The notes under the pieces: generated by a model | Told to the model about the DNA's origin: nothing | Database searches by the model: none | What the model saw: only the letters and a program-made list of their open reading frames with translations | Source of the DNA: Pontiella desulfatans | GTDB taxonomy: Bacteria; Verrucomicrobiota; Kiritimatiellia; Kiritimatiellales; Pontiellaceae | Assembly (NCBI RefSeq): GCF_900890425.1 | Contig: NZ_CAAHFG010000001.1 | Span: 1,302,001-1,366,000 of the forward strand | Direction of reading: 5' to 3' | Length of the DNA stretch: 64,000 bases | Part shown: positions 16,474 through 25,348 of the stretch, in pieces | Layout: every line of letters starts with the position of its first letter | Position numbering within the stretch: the stretch's first letter is position 1 | Made by a program: the position numbers and the translations under genes

Positions 16474-16545
16474 ATGAGGCTTCATGTGAAGGGAAAGACG
16501 GCGCCCGTCACCGGCGGCTCGCGCGGCATTGGAACCGCGATCTGG
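16474..16545 (+). pseudogene. Relic of a short-chain dehydrogenase N-terminus
   Basis: From ATG 16474 about 24 codons read MRLHVKGKTAPVTGGSRGIG, the start and the TGGSRGIG nucleotide-binding loop of a short-chain dehydrogenase/reductase. The frame then leaves the family and stops without the rest of the Rossmann fold or the YxxxK site. It is joined directly to a sulfatase relic, so a deletion probably fused two gene fragments. The intact gene would be about 250 residues. Confidence 0.6.
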
Positions 16546-16755
16546 AGCCCTACGCGTGGCTCGAGTCGAAGAACGACAAGCCGATGCCGAAAGCGCGCCG
16601 AGCCGGGTTCATCCAGCACTCGTCTAAAGGACAGTATGCAATTGTTGATAAATCGGGAGAATGGAAGCTGATCGATGGTGCGGGCGGAGGCGAAGGAACA
16701 GGAGCTCTACGCGCTCCTGAACCAGATCCGCGGCGACGAGGGATTCGGAACGTAA
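16540..16755 (+). pseudogene. Relic of an arylsulfatase C-terminus
   Basis: In one frame this reads GFIQHSSKGQYAIVDKSGEWKLIDG, matching the VHHS..G.FAIR.G.WKLI strands near the end of the arylsulfatase A family. A shift then leads into EQELYALLNQIRGDEGFGT and a stop at 16753-16755, like the closing helix of such enzymes. The catalytic domain and formylglycine motif are absent and the frame is broken, so it is nonfunctional. It directly precedes an intact sulfatase gene and sits next to an insertion sequence. Confidence 0.6.
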
Positions 16756-16797
16756 GGTTCCAGTATGGTGCCGCGTTAAACTAATTGAAGGAGTGTG

Positions 16798-18453
16798 ATG
16801 ATGATGAAGATGAAAAACTTGGTTCTGTTGTCTGTTTTGCTTGCCGGTAGTTGCCTGGGCGGCAAGCCCAATATCCTGTTCGTGATGTCGGACGACCACA
16901 CCTCGCAGGCGATCGGCGTTTATGGGGGGCGGTTGCAAAAGCTGAACCCGACGCCGACGATCGACTCCATTGCCCATGAGGGCATGGTGATGGAAAACGC
17001 GTTTTGCCAGAACGCGATCTGCACCCCGAGCCGCGCCGCCATCATGACCGGTCAGAGCGCCGCCGTGAATGGCTGCATCACCCTGAACGAAAAGCTTCCG
17101 CCCGAGCGCCAGTATCTATCCCTTGAAATGAAGAAGGCGGGCTACCAGACCGCCATCGTCGGCAAGTGGCACCTCAAGGAACGGCCTTCGACGTTCGACT
17201 ACTACAAGGTGCTGCCGGGGCAGGGCGACTTTTTCGACCCCATCTTTTATGAGACGGGGGCAACGGAAACGCAGAGCCGCCAATATAGCAATAAACAGGG
17301 TGGCTGGACGCAGAAGTTTGAAGGGGCGGTTAGAATGAAAGGGCACTCGTCCGACTGCATTGCCGACTCGGCGCTGGAATGGTTCAAGACCAAGCGCGAC
17401 CCGAACAAGCCCTTCTTCCTGAAACTGCACTTCAAGGCGCCGCACGACATGTTCGAATATGCCCCGCGCTACGAGTCCTATCTCGCCGACGTCGAGATTC
17501 CCGAACCCGACAACATGCGCGACCGGAAGAACCACGGCTCCATTGCCACGCGTGGCCACAACGACGAGCTGGTGCCCTACATCGGCACCTCCATCGGCCG
17601 CCGCAACCCGCGCCGCAACTACACCAAGAGCGGCATGTGGGCGAAGGATCTGGATCAATCGAAGTCCGATGACGAGATCATCGCCGATGCCTACCAAGGC
17701 TACATGAAGGCCTACCTCCGTTGCGTCAAGGGCGTGGACGACAACCTCAAGCGAGTGGTGGATTATCTCAAGGCGGAAGGGCTCTACGACAACACCGTTA
17801 TCATGTATACCGGCGACCAAGGCTTCTGGCTGGGCGAGCACGACTACATGGACAAGCGGTGGGCCTACGAGGAGTCGATGCGCATGCCGTTCATCGTTCG
17901 CTATCCGAAGTCGGTCAAGAACGGCCGCTCGGAGGCGATCGTCGAGAACATCGACTATGCGCCGACCATGCTCGATTTTGCGGGCGTCGCGACGCCGGAC
18001 TACATGCACGGCCAAAGTTTCAAGACCGTTCTCGAGACCGGAAAGGAACCGGCGGATGCCAAGCAGGCCGCTTATTACCACTACTGGATGCACATGGCGC
18101 ACCACGACAACCCGGCGCACATTGCCATCCGCACCAAGCGCTACAAGCTCATCCTGTTCTACGGCGCCGGTTGGAAGGGCGAAACCGAACCCGACACCCC
18201 GCCGGGCTGGGAACTGTACGACCTAAAGAACGATCCGACCGAAGACAACAATGTCTACGACAACCCGGAATATGCCGGTGTCATTGAAACGCTGAAAGAG
18301 CAGCTCAAGGCGCGCCGCGCCGAGCTGGGCGAGGACGATCCGAAGTTCGCCCTCAACCAAGTGATTGACGAATACTGGAACTACGACAACGAGGCCCGCG
18401 CCAAGGCCATCAAGATTTCCCATGCCATGCGTGCGAAGAAGGAAGGTCGATAG
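16798..18453 (+). CDS. Sulfatase, formylglycine (Cys) type
   Basis: 551 residues. GAAGGAG at 16787-16793 serves several adjacent in-frame ATGs (16798, 16801, 16804). After a signal peptide (to about residue 22) the metal-binding start is KPNILFVMSDDHTSQAIG. The modification motif is CTPSRAAIMTG with Cys75 as the residue to be converted to formylglycine. GKWHL, APHDMF and TGDQGFWLGEHDYMDKRWAYEESMRMPFI supply further active-site residues. The C-terminal part has the WELYDLKNDPTEDNN signature. It is exported to the periplasm and hydrolyses a sulfate ester; the substrate is unknown. It resembles the branch with choline-sulfatase-like and N-acetylglucosamine-sulfatase-like enzymes. A broken FGE-domain gene follows at once. 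Confidence 0.9.
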   Translation: MMMKMKNLVLLSVLLAGSCLGGKPNILFVMSDDHTSQAIGVYGGRLQKLNPTPTIDSIAHEGMVMENAFCQNAICTPSRAAIMTGQSAAVNGCITLNEKLPPERQYLSLEMKKAGYQTAIVGKWHLKERPSTFDYYKVLPGQGDFFDPIFYETGATETQSRQYSNKQGGWTQKFEGAVRMKGHSSDCIADSALEWFKTKRDPNKPFFLKLHFKAPHDMFEYAPRYESYLADVEIPEPDNMRDRKNHGSIATRGHNDELVPYIGTSIGRRNPRRNYTKSGMWAKDLDQSKSDDEIIADAYQGYMKAYLRCVKGVDDNLKRVVDYLKAEGLYDNTVIMYTGDQGFWLGEHDYMDKRWAYEESMRMPFIVRYPKSVKNGRSEAIVENIDYAPTMLDFAGVATPDYMHGQSFKTVLETGKEPADAKQAAYYHYWMHMAHHDNPAHIAIRTKRYKLILFYGAGWKGETEPDTPPGWELYDLKNDPTEDNNVYDNPEYAGVIETLKEQLKARRAELGEDDPKFALNQVIDEYWNYDNEARAKAIKISHAMRAKKEGR

Positions 18454-18456
18454 TCG

Positions 18457-19245
18457 ATGAAAAAAACAATTTCAACCTGGGTCGTGGCCATGGCGGCCAT
18501 CGGCGCATTTGGCAATGTGGCGTTTCTCCAGAAGATGGCCGCCGCGCAGGAAGCCGTTACGGAATAACGGCCCCCCGGCCTATCGGGATCGGGGCGCCGA
18601 CGGGCTGGAATGGCGGTATTACGAATCGAAGGAGCGAACGATCCAAGTGGATATTTCCGGCTTGGACCATCCGCAAATCCTGGTTCTCGTGAGCCAGCGC
18701 GGCAAAAAGACCAGACGGAGCGCGGTGAACCGCTCTACACCGAAGCCCAGCCCGCGGTACGCGTCAGCCACAGGAAGGCAAATTCCTTCTGCAAGTGGCT
18801 TTCCATTGAATCCAGCAAGCCCGTGGCGCTGCCGACGGAGGAGCAGTGGGAGTGGGCGGCACGCGCCGGGACCGGCTCCGACCTTTGGTATGGAGCTCGC
18901 GATGCGGACTTCGCCCGGTTTGCAAACCTGTCCGACAGGGCGCGCTTTGCCAGCGGGTTGATGCGCCGCAACGCACCGCTGTATTTCACCTATGTGGAAC
19001 AGGTGAACGATAGGCACCACGTCACCGCTCCGGTGAAGAGCTACACGCCCAATGCCTGGGGACTCTACGATATGGCGGGCAACGCCGAGGAGTGGACGGC
19101 CACCAAGGATGGCGAAGGAAGGTATGTTGTCAGAGGCGGCTCGTGGTCGGACATGCCGGAGGATGCAACCTCGGCCGTGCGCTGGGGCTACGACGAAAAC
19201 ATTCGTCTGCCCTACCTCGGTTTCCGGGTGATCATTGAGGAATAG
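18457..19245 (+). pseudogene. Broken formylglycine-generating-enzyme-like (SUMF1 domain) gene
   Basis: ATG 18457 opens a signal-peptide-like segment (MKKTISTWVVAMAAIGAFG) that stops at 18565-18567. Further on, one frame gives LEWRYYESKERTIQVDISGL and then, after a shift near 18700, another gives the FGE-sulfatase domain: RKANSFCKWLSIES, LPTEEQWEWAARAGTGSD, WGLYDMAGNAEEWT and VVRGGSWSD...LGFRVI. At least two disruptions are needed to join them. The position of the catalytic Cys of true FGE is occupied by other residues (TSAVRWGYD), so even when intact it was probably a binding or structural homologue and not the sulfatase activator. It directly follows a sulfatase gene. Confidence 0.6.
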
Positions 19246-19491
19246 CGTGTGGTTGCCGCTGCCGTTTTGGTGGCAATGGGCATGGAAGCCTATATGTTCA
19301 TGAATAATGAACAGGGAAAATGCATGAAGACAGATCTGTTTCTGCTTCCGAACCAGATGCTGTCCGAAGACTGGCATCTTGCCGCAAACGACAACTTCCT
19401 AGGGAAATAGCTGGCAAGATACTGCGGAATCATTAGATGATTTAACTGAACGCTTTCAGGCATGGATGGGGATACGGAGAAGATGGATGCA

Positions 19492-20565
19492 ATGAAAACA
19501 TTTATGGGCTTGGTGGCAGTGTCGGTGTTTGCGGTTGCGGGGTGCAAGACGACGGAGCCGTGTGGGTGCAGCGGGTTGTGCAAGCTGGGCGGGGAGCTGG
19601 TTAAACCCTCCGCTCCGATTGTGCTGCCGGACGAGTGGAACAGCCCCGATGGAATGACCCTCGGCAAGGATGGCAATATTTACCTGTCGATCAACAACGT
19701 CGGCGACCAGTCGCACCCGGCCAAGGTTGGCATCATCGATTCCAACGACGAAGTCCGTGTTTTTACCGACCTTCCGGTGCACCCGGAAACCGGCAAGGTG
19801 AGCCCGCTGGGGATGGTGTTCGGCTCCGACGGACATCTCTATGTGGCCGATAACCAGACGTTTGTCTCCGACCAGCCGGGACTCTCCCGTTTGTTGCGCG
19901 TCAACATCCAGGATGGAAAGCCGGTCGGCACGGATGTGGTGGTTGCGGGGTTGCAGATGGCCAACGGACTTTCCGCCCATGGCGACTACATTGTGGTCAA
20001 CGATACCAGCATCGATAAAACCTATCCATTGACCTCCGGCACCTACCGCTTCACCCTCGAGGAGTTGAACGGCGGTCCGGTCGAGGTTGAGGGGCTCGGC
20101 GACCCGCACCTGATCGTGACCCTGAAAACCCGGAACAAGGAACACCAAATCGGTGCCAACGGCGTGGCTTATGCCGCCAACGGCGACCTGTTTGTCTGCA
20201 ACTTCGGCGATGCCGAAATTTGGAAGGCCACCTTCGCGAAGAGCGGCGAAGTGGCCTGTTGGGCGCTATTCAGCAAGGGCAAGCAGCAGGGGCTTGCTTG
20301 CGTTGATGGCTTGCAGATCGACGAATTCGGCAAGCTCTGGACGGCCGACTTCCTGGGCAATGCCATTGCCTGCATCTGCCCGAAGAGCGGCAAGGTGAAA
20401 ATCGTCGCCAAAAACGAGCCGGGAACCGGCGAGGACGGGTCCATGGATGCGCCCTCCGAATGCATCCGCCGCGGCAACAAGGTCTATGCCGCGAACATTG
20501 ATCTCAGCTACGGTCCGAACGAAACGGATGGCTTCCACAGCATTTCGGTCTTCGAGCTGCCGTAG
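19492..20565 (+). CDS. Lipoprotein with SMP-30/gluconolactonase-like beta-propeller
   Basis: 357 residues from ATG 19492, 11 bases after GGAGA; the in-frame ATGs at 19462 and 19483 are too close to or ahead of that site. The leader ends in VAGC, a lipobox. Another Cys-rich bit follows (CGCSGLCK). Repeated propeller blades read NSPDGMTLGKDGNIYLS, SPLGMVFGSDGHLYVADN, GANGVAYAANGDLFVCN and CVDGLQIDEFGKLWTAD, the N-G-x-x-x-x-x-x-G-x-L-Y/W pattern of the SMP-30/gluconolactonase family. Members hydrolyse lactones or bind sugars. Calcium-site residues appear present (blade Asn and Asp), but activity is unproven. It is predicted to be anchored in the envelope. Confidence 0.7.
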   Translation: MKTFMGLVAVSVFAVAGCKTTEPCGCSGLCKLGGELVKPSAPIVLPDEWNSPDGMTLGKDGNIYLSINNVGDQSHPAKVGIIDSNDEVRVFTDLPVHPETGKVSPLGMVFGSDGHLYVADNQTFVSDQPGLSRLLRVNIQDGKPVGTDVVVAGLQMANGLSAHGDYIVVNDTSIDKTYPLTSGTYRFTLEELNGGPVEVEGLGDPHLIVTLKTRNKEHQIGANGVAYAANGDLFVCNFGDAEIWKATFAKSGEVACWALFSKGKQQGLACVDGLQIDEFGKLWTADFLGNAIACICPKSGKVKIVAKNEPGTGEDGSMDAPSECIRRGNKVYAANIDLSYGPNETDGFHSISVFELP

Positions 20566-20602
20566 GCGTTTCCGCACTGCAACCAAGAAGGGAGAGTCGG
20601 CT

Positions 20603-21556
20603 ATGGAAAAAATACGAATCGGAGTGAGCGCCTGCCTGCTGGGCGAAAAAGTCCGCTATGATGGGCAGCATAAGCACGACAGCTACATCACGGGAACCTT
20701 GGGCCAGTGGTTCGAGTTTGTTCCGGTTTGTCCGGAGTTCGAGCTTGGGCTAGGCGTTCCGCGCGAAACAATGCGGCTGGAGGGCGATCCTGAAAATCCC
20801 CGTTTGGTTACGGGCAAGACGCGCCGCGACCTTACGGAGCCCATGCTGGCGTGGTGTTCCCGGCGCGTGAAGGAGCTCGAGCGTGAAAACCTGTGTGGCT
20901 ATATTTTCAAGAGCAAGTCGCCGAGCAGCGGCATGGAGCGCGTAAAAGTCTACCCGACCGGAGGCGGCATGCCGGTCAACAAGGGGAGGGGCCTGTTTGC
21001 CCATGCCTTCATGCAGCACTTCCCGCTGTTGCCCGTGGAGGAAGAGGGCCGGTTGAACGATCCCGCCTTGCGCGAAAACTTCATCGAGCGCCTCTTTACA
21101 TTGAAGCGCTGGCGCGAAATGCTCGCCGAAGACGATTCGCGCGCCGGCTTGGTCAAGTTCCACGAGCGGCATAAATACTTGCTGATGTCGCACAGCATTC
21201 CGCACTACCGGGAGCTGGGGCGGATTGTTGCGGACGTGAAGGGGAAGCGGTTGCCGGCTGTTCAGGCGATCTATCACGCGCAACTGATGGAGGCCTTGCG
21301 GTTGCGGGCCACGATCAAGAAGCATGTGAACGTGCTCGAGCACATGGCCGGCTATTTCAAGAGGCAGCTTGGGCCGGATGAAAAGCAGGAACTGGTGGAA
21401 ACCATCGCGAGCTATAGGCAGGCGCACGTTCCGCTGATTGTCCCGGTGACGCTCATCAACCATTATGTCCGCAAATACCAGGAACCTTACCTGGGGCAGC
21501 AATACTACCTGAAACCGCATCCCACGGAGCTGCATCTACGCAACCAGGTGTTTTAG
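20603..21556 (+). CDS. DUF523-DUF1722 protein, thiouracil-desulfurase-like
   Basis: 317 residues from ATG 20603 (AAGGGAGAG upstream). The N-terminal DUF523 half has GVSACLLGEKVRYDG (Cys11), FVPVCPEFELGLGVPRE (Cys43) and IFKSKSPSSGMERVKVY. The C-terminal DUF1722 half begins near residue 155 and has FHERHKYLLMSHS and HVNVLEHMAGYFKRQL. Proteins with both domains include TudS, a [4Fe-4S] enzyme that removes sulfur from 2-thiouracil. The family motif is normally SPSCG; here it is SPSSG (Ser109), so a predicted cluster ligand is missing. Cys98, eleven residues earlier, might compensate. It is likely cytoplasmic, and activity is uncertain because of this change. Confidence 0.75.
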   Translation: MEKIRIGVSACLLGEKVRYDGQHKHDSYITGTLGQWFEFVPVCPEFELGLGVPRETMRLEGDPENPRLVTGKTRRDLTEPMLAWCSRRVKELERENLCGYIFKSKSPSSGMERVKVYPTGGGMPVNKGRGLFAHAFMQHFPLLPVEEEGRLNDPALRENFIERLFTLKRWREMLAEDDSRAGLVKFHERHKYLLMSHSIPHYRELGRIVADVKGKRLPAVQAIYHAQLMEALRLRATIKKHVNVLEHMAGYFKRQLGPDEKQELVETIASYRQAHVPLIVPVTLINHYVRKYQEPYLGQQYYLKPHPTELHLRNQVF

Positions 21557-21653
21557 AGTTGCCCCAAGTCGGGCATCGCATGCGTTTTTGCCCTCCACCC
21601 GGCACGGATATCGCTTGATTGCGAATGCGCCGCAGGGTACTAATGGGGGCTTT

Positions 21654-22754
21654 ATGACTGAAAACATGCAGAGTGTTGAGGAACGCAGGGAACCGGCCGT
21701 CAGACGCTGGAAGCCGAGCGAAACGCGTTCACTCAATGCCGACGAGCGCATTTCGTTCTCCCTGCTCTCGCTCTATCTCTTTATTTTCTGCGCCTGCACC
21801 TACCTCTACTGGCCATCGCTTCCGATGAAAATCGTGGGCGGAACGGCGGCCTTGCTGGGGCTGATGCTGTTCAGCAACGCGCTCTTCAACTGTGGGACGG
21901 CTCCCCGGAAACATTCGATGTATACCCGGACGTGGTATCTCGTTGCGTTCATGAGCGCCTTGCTTGTCCTGTTTTCGTTGCGGATGGTTGTGCGGAACCT
22001 CTCCTCCCCGGTTGCGGTTGCAGCAACCATATACGGAAGCCTGGCGCTACTGTTCATCGTTTTTCGCAAGGCGATGGTTCAAATCCTGATGGCCTTGCTT
22101 TCGCTGGCTTTCGTTGCCGTAACGGTCTCCAACTGGAACGATGCGGCAAGCGGCAGGCTGCGCTTCCTGGGGGCCTTGGAAAAATGCGGGCAGGCCATCT
22201 TCAAGATTGAGCAGATCGGGGATGTGGCCAACACGCTCATTGCCGGCAACTACATGGGCTATCTCAAGAAGGTGGATTATCTCGACGAGCAGATCAATAT
22301 GCTGGCCGTCCGTACCGTGCGCGACTGCAACGACGACGAGCTGCGCAAGACCAAGGCGATCCTTTCGCTGGTCAGCAACGAAATCCGCTATGTTTCCGAT
22401 CCAGCCGACGGGGAGGAGCACGCCAAGGATCCGCTCAGCACCTTGATCTCCGGTGGCGGCGACTGCGAAGACCAGACCGTCCTGCTCTGTTCGCTGCTTG
22501 AATCCGTCGGCGTTACGACCTACATGGTTTTCACGGACGACCACGTGTTCGCCCTGGTTCGCTTCACGAGCAAATATCCGGAGCTGGATGCCGTGCCGTG
22601 GGTCGAGGTGGAGGGCCGCCGCTGCCATGTGCTGGATGCCGCCGATCCCGGTGCCATCATCGGGTATGGCTCCTCCCGGTTGTCGGACATCAAGCGCGTG
22701 TTCGATGTCCGCCAAATGGCGCTCGTCGATTTCACCATTCCAACCGAAGGCTAA
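21654..22754 (+). CDS. Membrane protein with transglutaminase-like protease domain
   Basis: 366 residues from ATG 21654. Three or four membrane helices occupy about residues 35-165 (ISFSLLSLYLFIFCACTYLYW and others). The C-terminal domain is transglutaminase-like with the triad in order: Cys271 in SGGGDCEDQTVLL, His in FTDDHVFALVRF and Asp in RCHVLDAADPG. Such domains act as peptidases or amidases on envelope or cytoplasmic proteins, and many membrane-bound ones remain uncharacterised. The active domain may face either side; the sequence does not decide. It overlaps no neighbour. The small zinc-ribbon gene starts 5 bases after its stop, so the two are likely co-transcribed. Confidence 0.7.
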   Translation: MTENMQSVEERREPAVRRWKPSETRSLNADERISFSLLSLYLFIFCACTYLYWPSLPMKIVGGTAALLGLMLFSNALFNCGTAPRKHSMYTRTWYLVAFMSALLVLFSLRMVVRNLSSPVAVAATIYGSLALLFIVFRKAMVQILMALLSLAFVAVTVSNWNDAASGRLRFLGALEKCGQAIFKIEQIGDVANTLIAGNYMGYLKKVDYLDEQINMLAVRTVRDCNDDELRKTKAILSLVSNEIRYVSDPADGEEHAKDPLSTLISGGGDCEDQTVLLCSLLESVGVTTYMVFTDDHVFALVRFTSKYPELDAVPWVEVEGRRCHVLDAADPGAIIGYGSSRLSDIKRVFDVRQMALVDFTIPTEG

Positions 22755-22758
22755 ACCC

Positions 22759-23010
22759 ATGCCCATTCGCGAATATGCCGCCGTTGATCCAAAAAAATCC
22801 TGCCGCCACTGCAAAACGGGGTTCGAGGAGATGGAAACCATGGATGCCGAGGCGAAGACCGCCTGTCCGCGCTGCGGCGAAAAGATCCGGCGGCAACTCT
22901 CCGCCCCCAGCGTCGGCGCCTCGCAAACCGGCCTGCACGACCGCGCCAAGAACGCCGGCTTCACCACCTATGAAAAACTGGGCAAGGGTGAATACGAAAA
23001 GAAGTATTAG
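22759..23010 (+). CDS. FmdB-like zinc-ribbon protein
   Basis: 83 residues. Starts MPIREYAA and has two CxxC pairs, CRHC (from residue 15) and CPRCGEKI (from residue 36), forming a predicted zinc ribbon as in the FmdB family. The tail is basic and unstructured, ending in a Lys-Tyr segment. Such small proteins are often linked to regulation or nucleic-acid binding, but a specific role is not known. It sits tightly between the transglutaminase-like gene and recD2 (the recD2 ATG abuts its stop codon), which suggests translational coupling. Confidence 0.7.
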   Translation: MPIREYAAVDPKKSCRHCKTGFEEMETMDAEAKTACPRCGEKIRRQLSAPSVGASQTGLHDRAKNAGFTTYEKLGKGEYEKKY

Positions 23011-25167
23011 ATGGACAAGCTGGATGGACAGATTGAGCGGGTCGTTTTCCGTAACGAGGAAAACGGCTTTTGCGTTTTACGGGTCAAGGTGCGCGGCCAT
23101 AAGGATTTGGTGACCGTGACCGGCACCGTGCCCACGGTCAATCCCGGCGAATGGATGGCGGGCGACGGCGAATGGCTCACCGACCCGCGCCACGGCCGGC
23201 AGTTCAAGGCCGAGAGAATGCGCATGTCCAAGCCCGATACGCTGGAGGGCATTGAGAAATATCTCGCTTCCGACCTGGTTAAGGGCATCGGCAAGGAATA
23301 TGCAAAGCGGCTGGTGCAAACCTTCGGGCGCGATGTCTTCGACGTCATCGAAAAATCCTCCGGCAAGTTGCTCAAGGTCGAGGGCATTGGCCAGCAGCGC
23401 AAGGACAACATCAAAAAGGCGTGGGACGAGCAGAAGAACGTCCGGCAGATCATGTCGTTCCTCTTTAGCCACGGGATCAGCACCACGCGCGCCTTCCGCA
23501 TCCACAAAACCTATGGTGACAAGGCCATCGAATTTGTCCAGCGCGATCCCTACTGCCTGGCGCGCGACATCCGCGGCATCGGCTTCCTGATTGCCGACCA
23601 GATCGCCATGAAGCTGGGCATTGCCAAGGATTCCGATCTCAGGGCCCGCGCCGGGCTCGAATTCACCCTGGGCGAGCTGACCGCCAACGGGCACTGCGCC
23701 TATGTCCGCAACGACCTCCTATCGCGCACCGCCGAGCTGCTGGATATCGACCTCGAAATCATCGAGCGCGCGCTCGACTATTCCGTGGAAGCCAAGCGCC
23801 TGATCCAGCGAGCCGATTTCCAGGGGCGGGATCTGGTCTATCTACCCAAACTCTACTTCGCCGAAATCGAACTGGCGAAAAAACTGCAGGTCTTGCAGAA
23901 AGGCAAGCATCCGTGCCCGCCCGTCCAATTCGACAAGGCGCTGGCGTGGGTGCAGCAAAAGGCCGGCATCGAACTCGCCGCCGCCCAGCGCAACGCCCTC
24001 AGGACATCGATCGAATCCAAGGTGATGGTGATCACCGGCGGCCCGGGCGTGGGGAAAACCACGCTGGTCAATTCCGTGCTGATGGTGCTGAAGGCCAAGA
24101 AAATGCGGGTCAACCTCTGCGCCCCGACCGGCCGCGCCGCCAAGCGCATGGCCGAAACCACCGGCATGGAGGCCAAGACGATCCATCGCATGCTCAAATT
24201 CAACCCGGGGACAGGTGGCTTTGTCCACAATGCCGAAAACCCGCTCGAATGCGACGTACTCATTATCGACGAATCGAGCATGATTGATGTCGTGCTCGGT
24301 TCCCAATTGATGGATGCGGTTCCGCTGCATGCCGCCGTCGTCATCGTCGGCGACGCCGACCAGCTTCCCTCCGTGGGGCCGGGGCGCGTGCTACAGGACA
24401 TCATACGCTCCAAGACCATTCCCGTTGGCCATCTCAACGAGGTGTTCCGCCAGGCGGCATCGAGCCGGATCATCACCAACGCCCATAAGATCAACCAAGG
24501 TAAGGCGCCGGAGTTTCCCGAGGAAGGCGAGACCAGCGATTGCTATTTTGTCGAGGCCGACGACCCGGCCAAGGCGCTTGCGCTGGTCGGCAAGATGATC
24601 AAGCAGTCCATCCCGAAAAAATTCCACTTTAACCCGATGGACGAAATCCAAATTTTGACCCCCATGCAGAAGGGGGATCTGGGCGCCCGCAACTTGAATG
24701 TGGTGATGCAGCAGCTGCTCAACCCGCACGGCGACGAGGTGGAGCGGTTCGGCATCACCTACCGCACCGGCGACAAGGTGATGCAGACCGAGAACGACTA
24801 CGACAAGGATGTCTACAACGGCGACATCGGGCGCATCAAGTCCATCGACAACGATGCATCCGAGCTGGTTGTCGATTTCGATGGGCGCAAGGTGGTCTAC
24901 GATTTCCGGGAGCTCGACGAGCTGGTGCTATCCTATGCCATCACCATCCACAAGAGCCAGGGCAGCGAATATCCCTGTGTCCTGATCCCGATGCACACCC
25001 AGCATTTTGTCCTACTCCAGCGCAGCCTCATCTATACCGCGCTCACGCGCGCAAAGAAGCTCGTGATTGTGCTCGGCACCAAGAAGGCGCTCAACCTTGC
25101 CATCACCCGCGCCGAATCGCGCGATCGCACCACGACCCTCGCCGAACGGTTGAAGGAATACGCGTAG
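23011..25167 (+). CDS. recD2: RecD2-type ATP-dependent DNA helicase
   Basis: 718 residues, the normal length for RecD2. It unwinds DNA 5' to 3' and acts in repair outside RecBCD. The N-terminal region has an OB-like start (ERVVFRNEENGFCVLRV) and helix-hairpin-helix units (LVKGIGKEYAKRLV, LLKVEGIGQQRKDNI). The helicase core has Walker A GGPGVGKTT (residues 343-351), APTGRAAKRM, Walker B VLIIDESSMID, VGDADQLPSVGPG and the C-terminal YAITIHKSQGSEYP plus LIYTALTRAKK. No recB or recC is nearby, which fits RecD2 and not the RecBCD subunit. The start codon follows directly on the stop of the zinc-ribbon gene. Confidence 0.93.
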   Translation: MDKLDGQIERVVFRNEENGFCVLRVKVRGHKDLVTVTGTVPTVNPGEWMAGDGEWLTDPRHGRQFKAERMRMSKPDTLEGIEKYLASDLVKGIGKEYAKRLVQTFGRDVFDVIEKSSGKLLKVEGIGQQRKDNIKKAWDEQKNVRQIMSFLFSHGISTTRAFRIHKTYGDKAIEFVQRDPYCLARDIRGIGFLIADQIAMKLGIAKDSDLRARAGLEFTLGELTANGHCAYVRNDLLSRTAELLDIDLEIIERALDYSVEAKRLIQRADFQGRDLVYLPKLYFAEIELAKKLQVLQKGKHPCPPVQFDKALAWVQQKAGIELAAAQRNALRTSIESKVMVITGGPGVGKTTLVNSVLMVLKAKKMRVNLCAPTGRAAKRMAETTGMEAKTIHRMLKFNPGTGGFVHNAENPLECDVLIIDESSMIDVVLGSQLMDAVPLHAAVVIVGDADQLPSVGPGRVLQDIIRSKTIPVGHLNEVFRQAASSRIITNAHKINQGKAPEFPEEGETSDCYFVEADDPAKALALVGKMIKQSIPKKFHFNPMDEIQILTPMQKGDLGARNLNVVMQQLLNPHGDEVERFGITYRTGDKVMQTENDYDKDVYNGDIGRIKSIDNDASELVVDFDGRKVVYDFRELDELVLSYAITIHKSQGSEYPCVLIPMHTQHFVLLQRSLIYTALTRAKKLVIVLGTKKALNLAITRAESRDRTTTLAERLKEYA

Positions 25168-25348
25168 GTTTGGGCGGCCTGTCAGGCGGCTGACTTGCGC
25201 ATGGTTGGGAATATAGTGCTAGTAGTGTGGAGGATATTCATGGACAGCTATCCAGCTATATGGGAACGTGTACAAAAACCGGAAAATTGGAGAGGGCATT
25301 GCCGTGCTGGCGCAATGCCTTGAAAGCAATAAGGGGAGAGGGCTTGTT

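Noticed and set aside
17116-18120. 334-codon minus-strand open frame inside the sulfatase gene
   Set aside because: Antisense to the sulfatase catalytic domain, no start signal and no family features.
18457-19245. A working formylglycine-generating enzyme for the adjacent sulfatase
   Set aside because: The frame is broken and the catalytic Cys region is missing, so it cannot activate sulfatases.
19323-19409. 28-codon ORF starting MKTDLFLLPNQML between the FGE relic and the SMP-30-like gene
   Set aside because: Too short and without a ribosome binding site; might be a gene fragment but no family could be recognised.
23011-25167. RecD subunit of RecBCD
   Set aside because: Length, N-terminal helix-hairpin-helix units and absence of recB/recC nearby point to RecD2.
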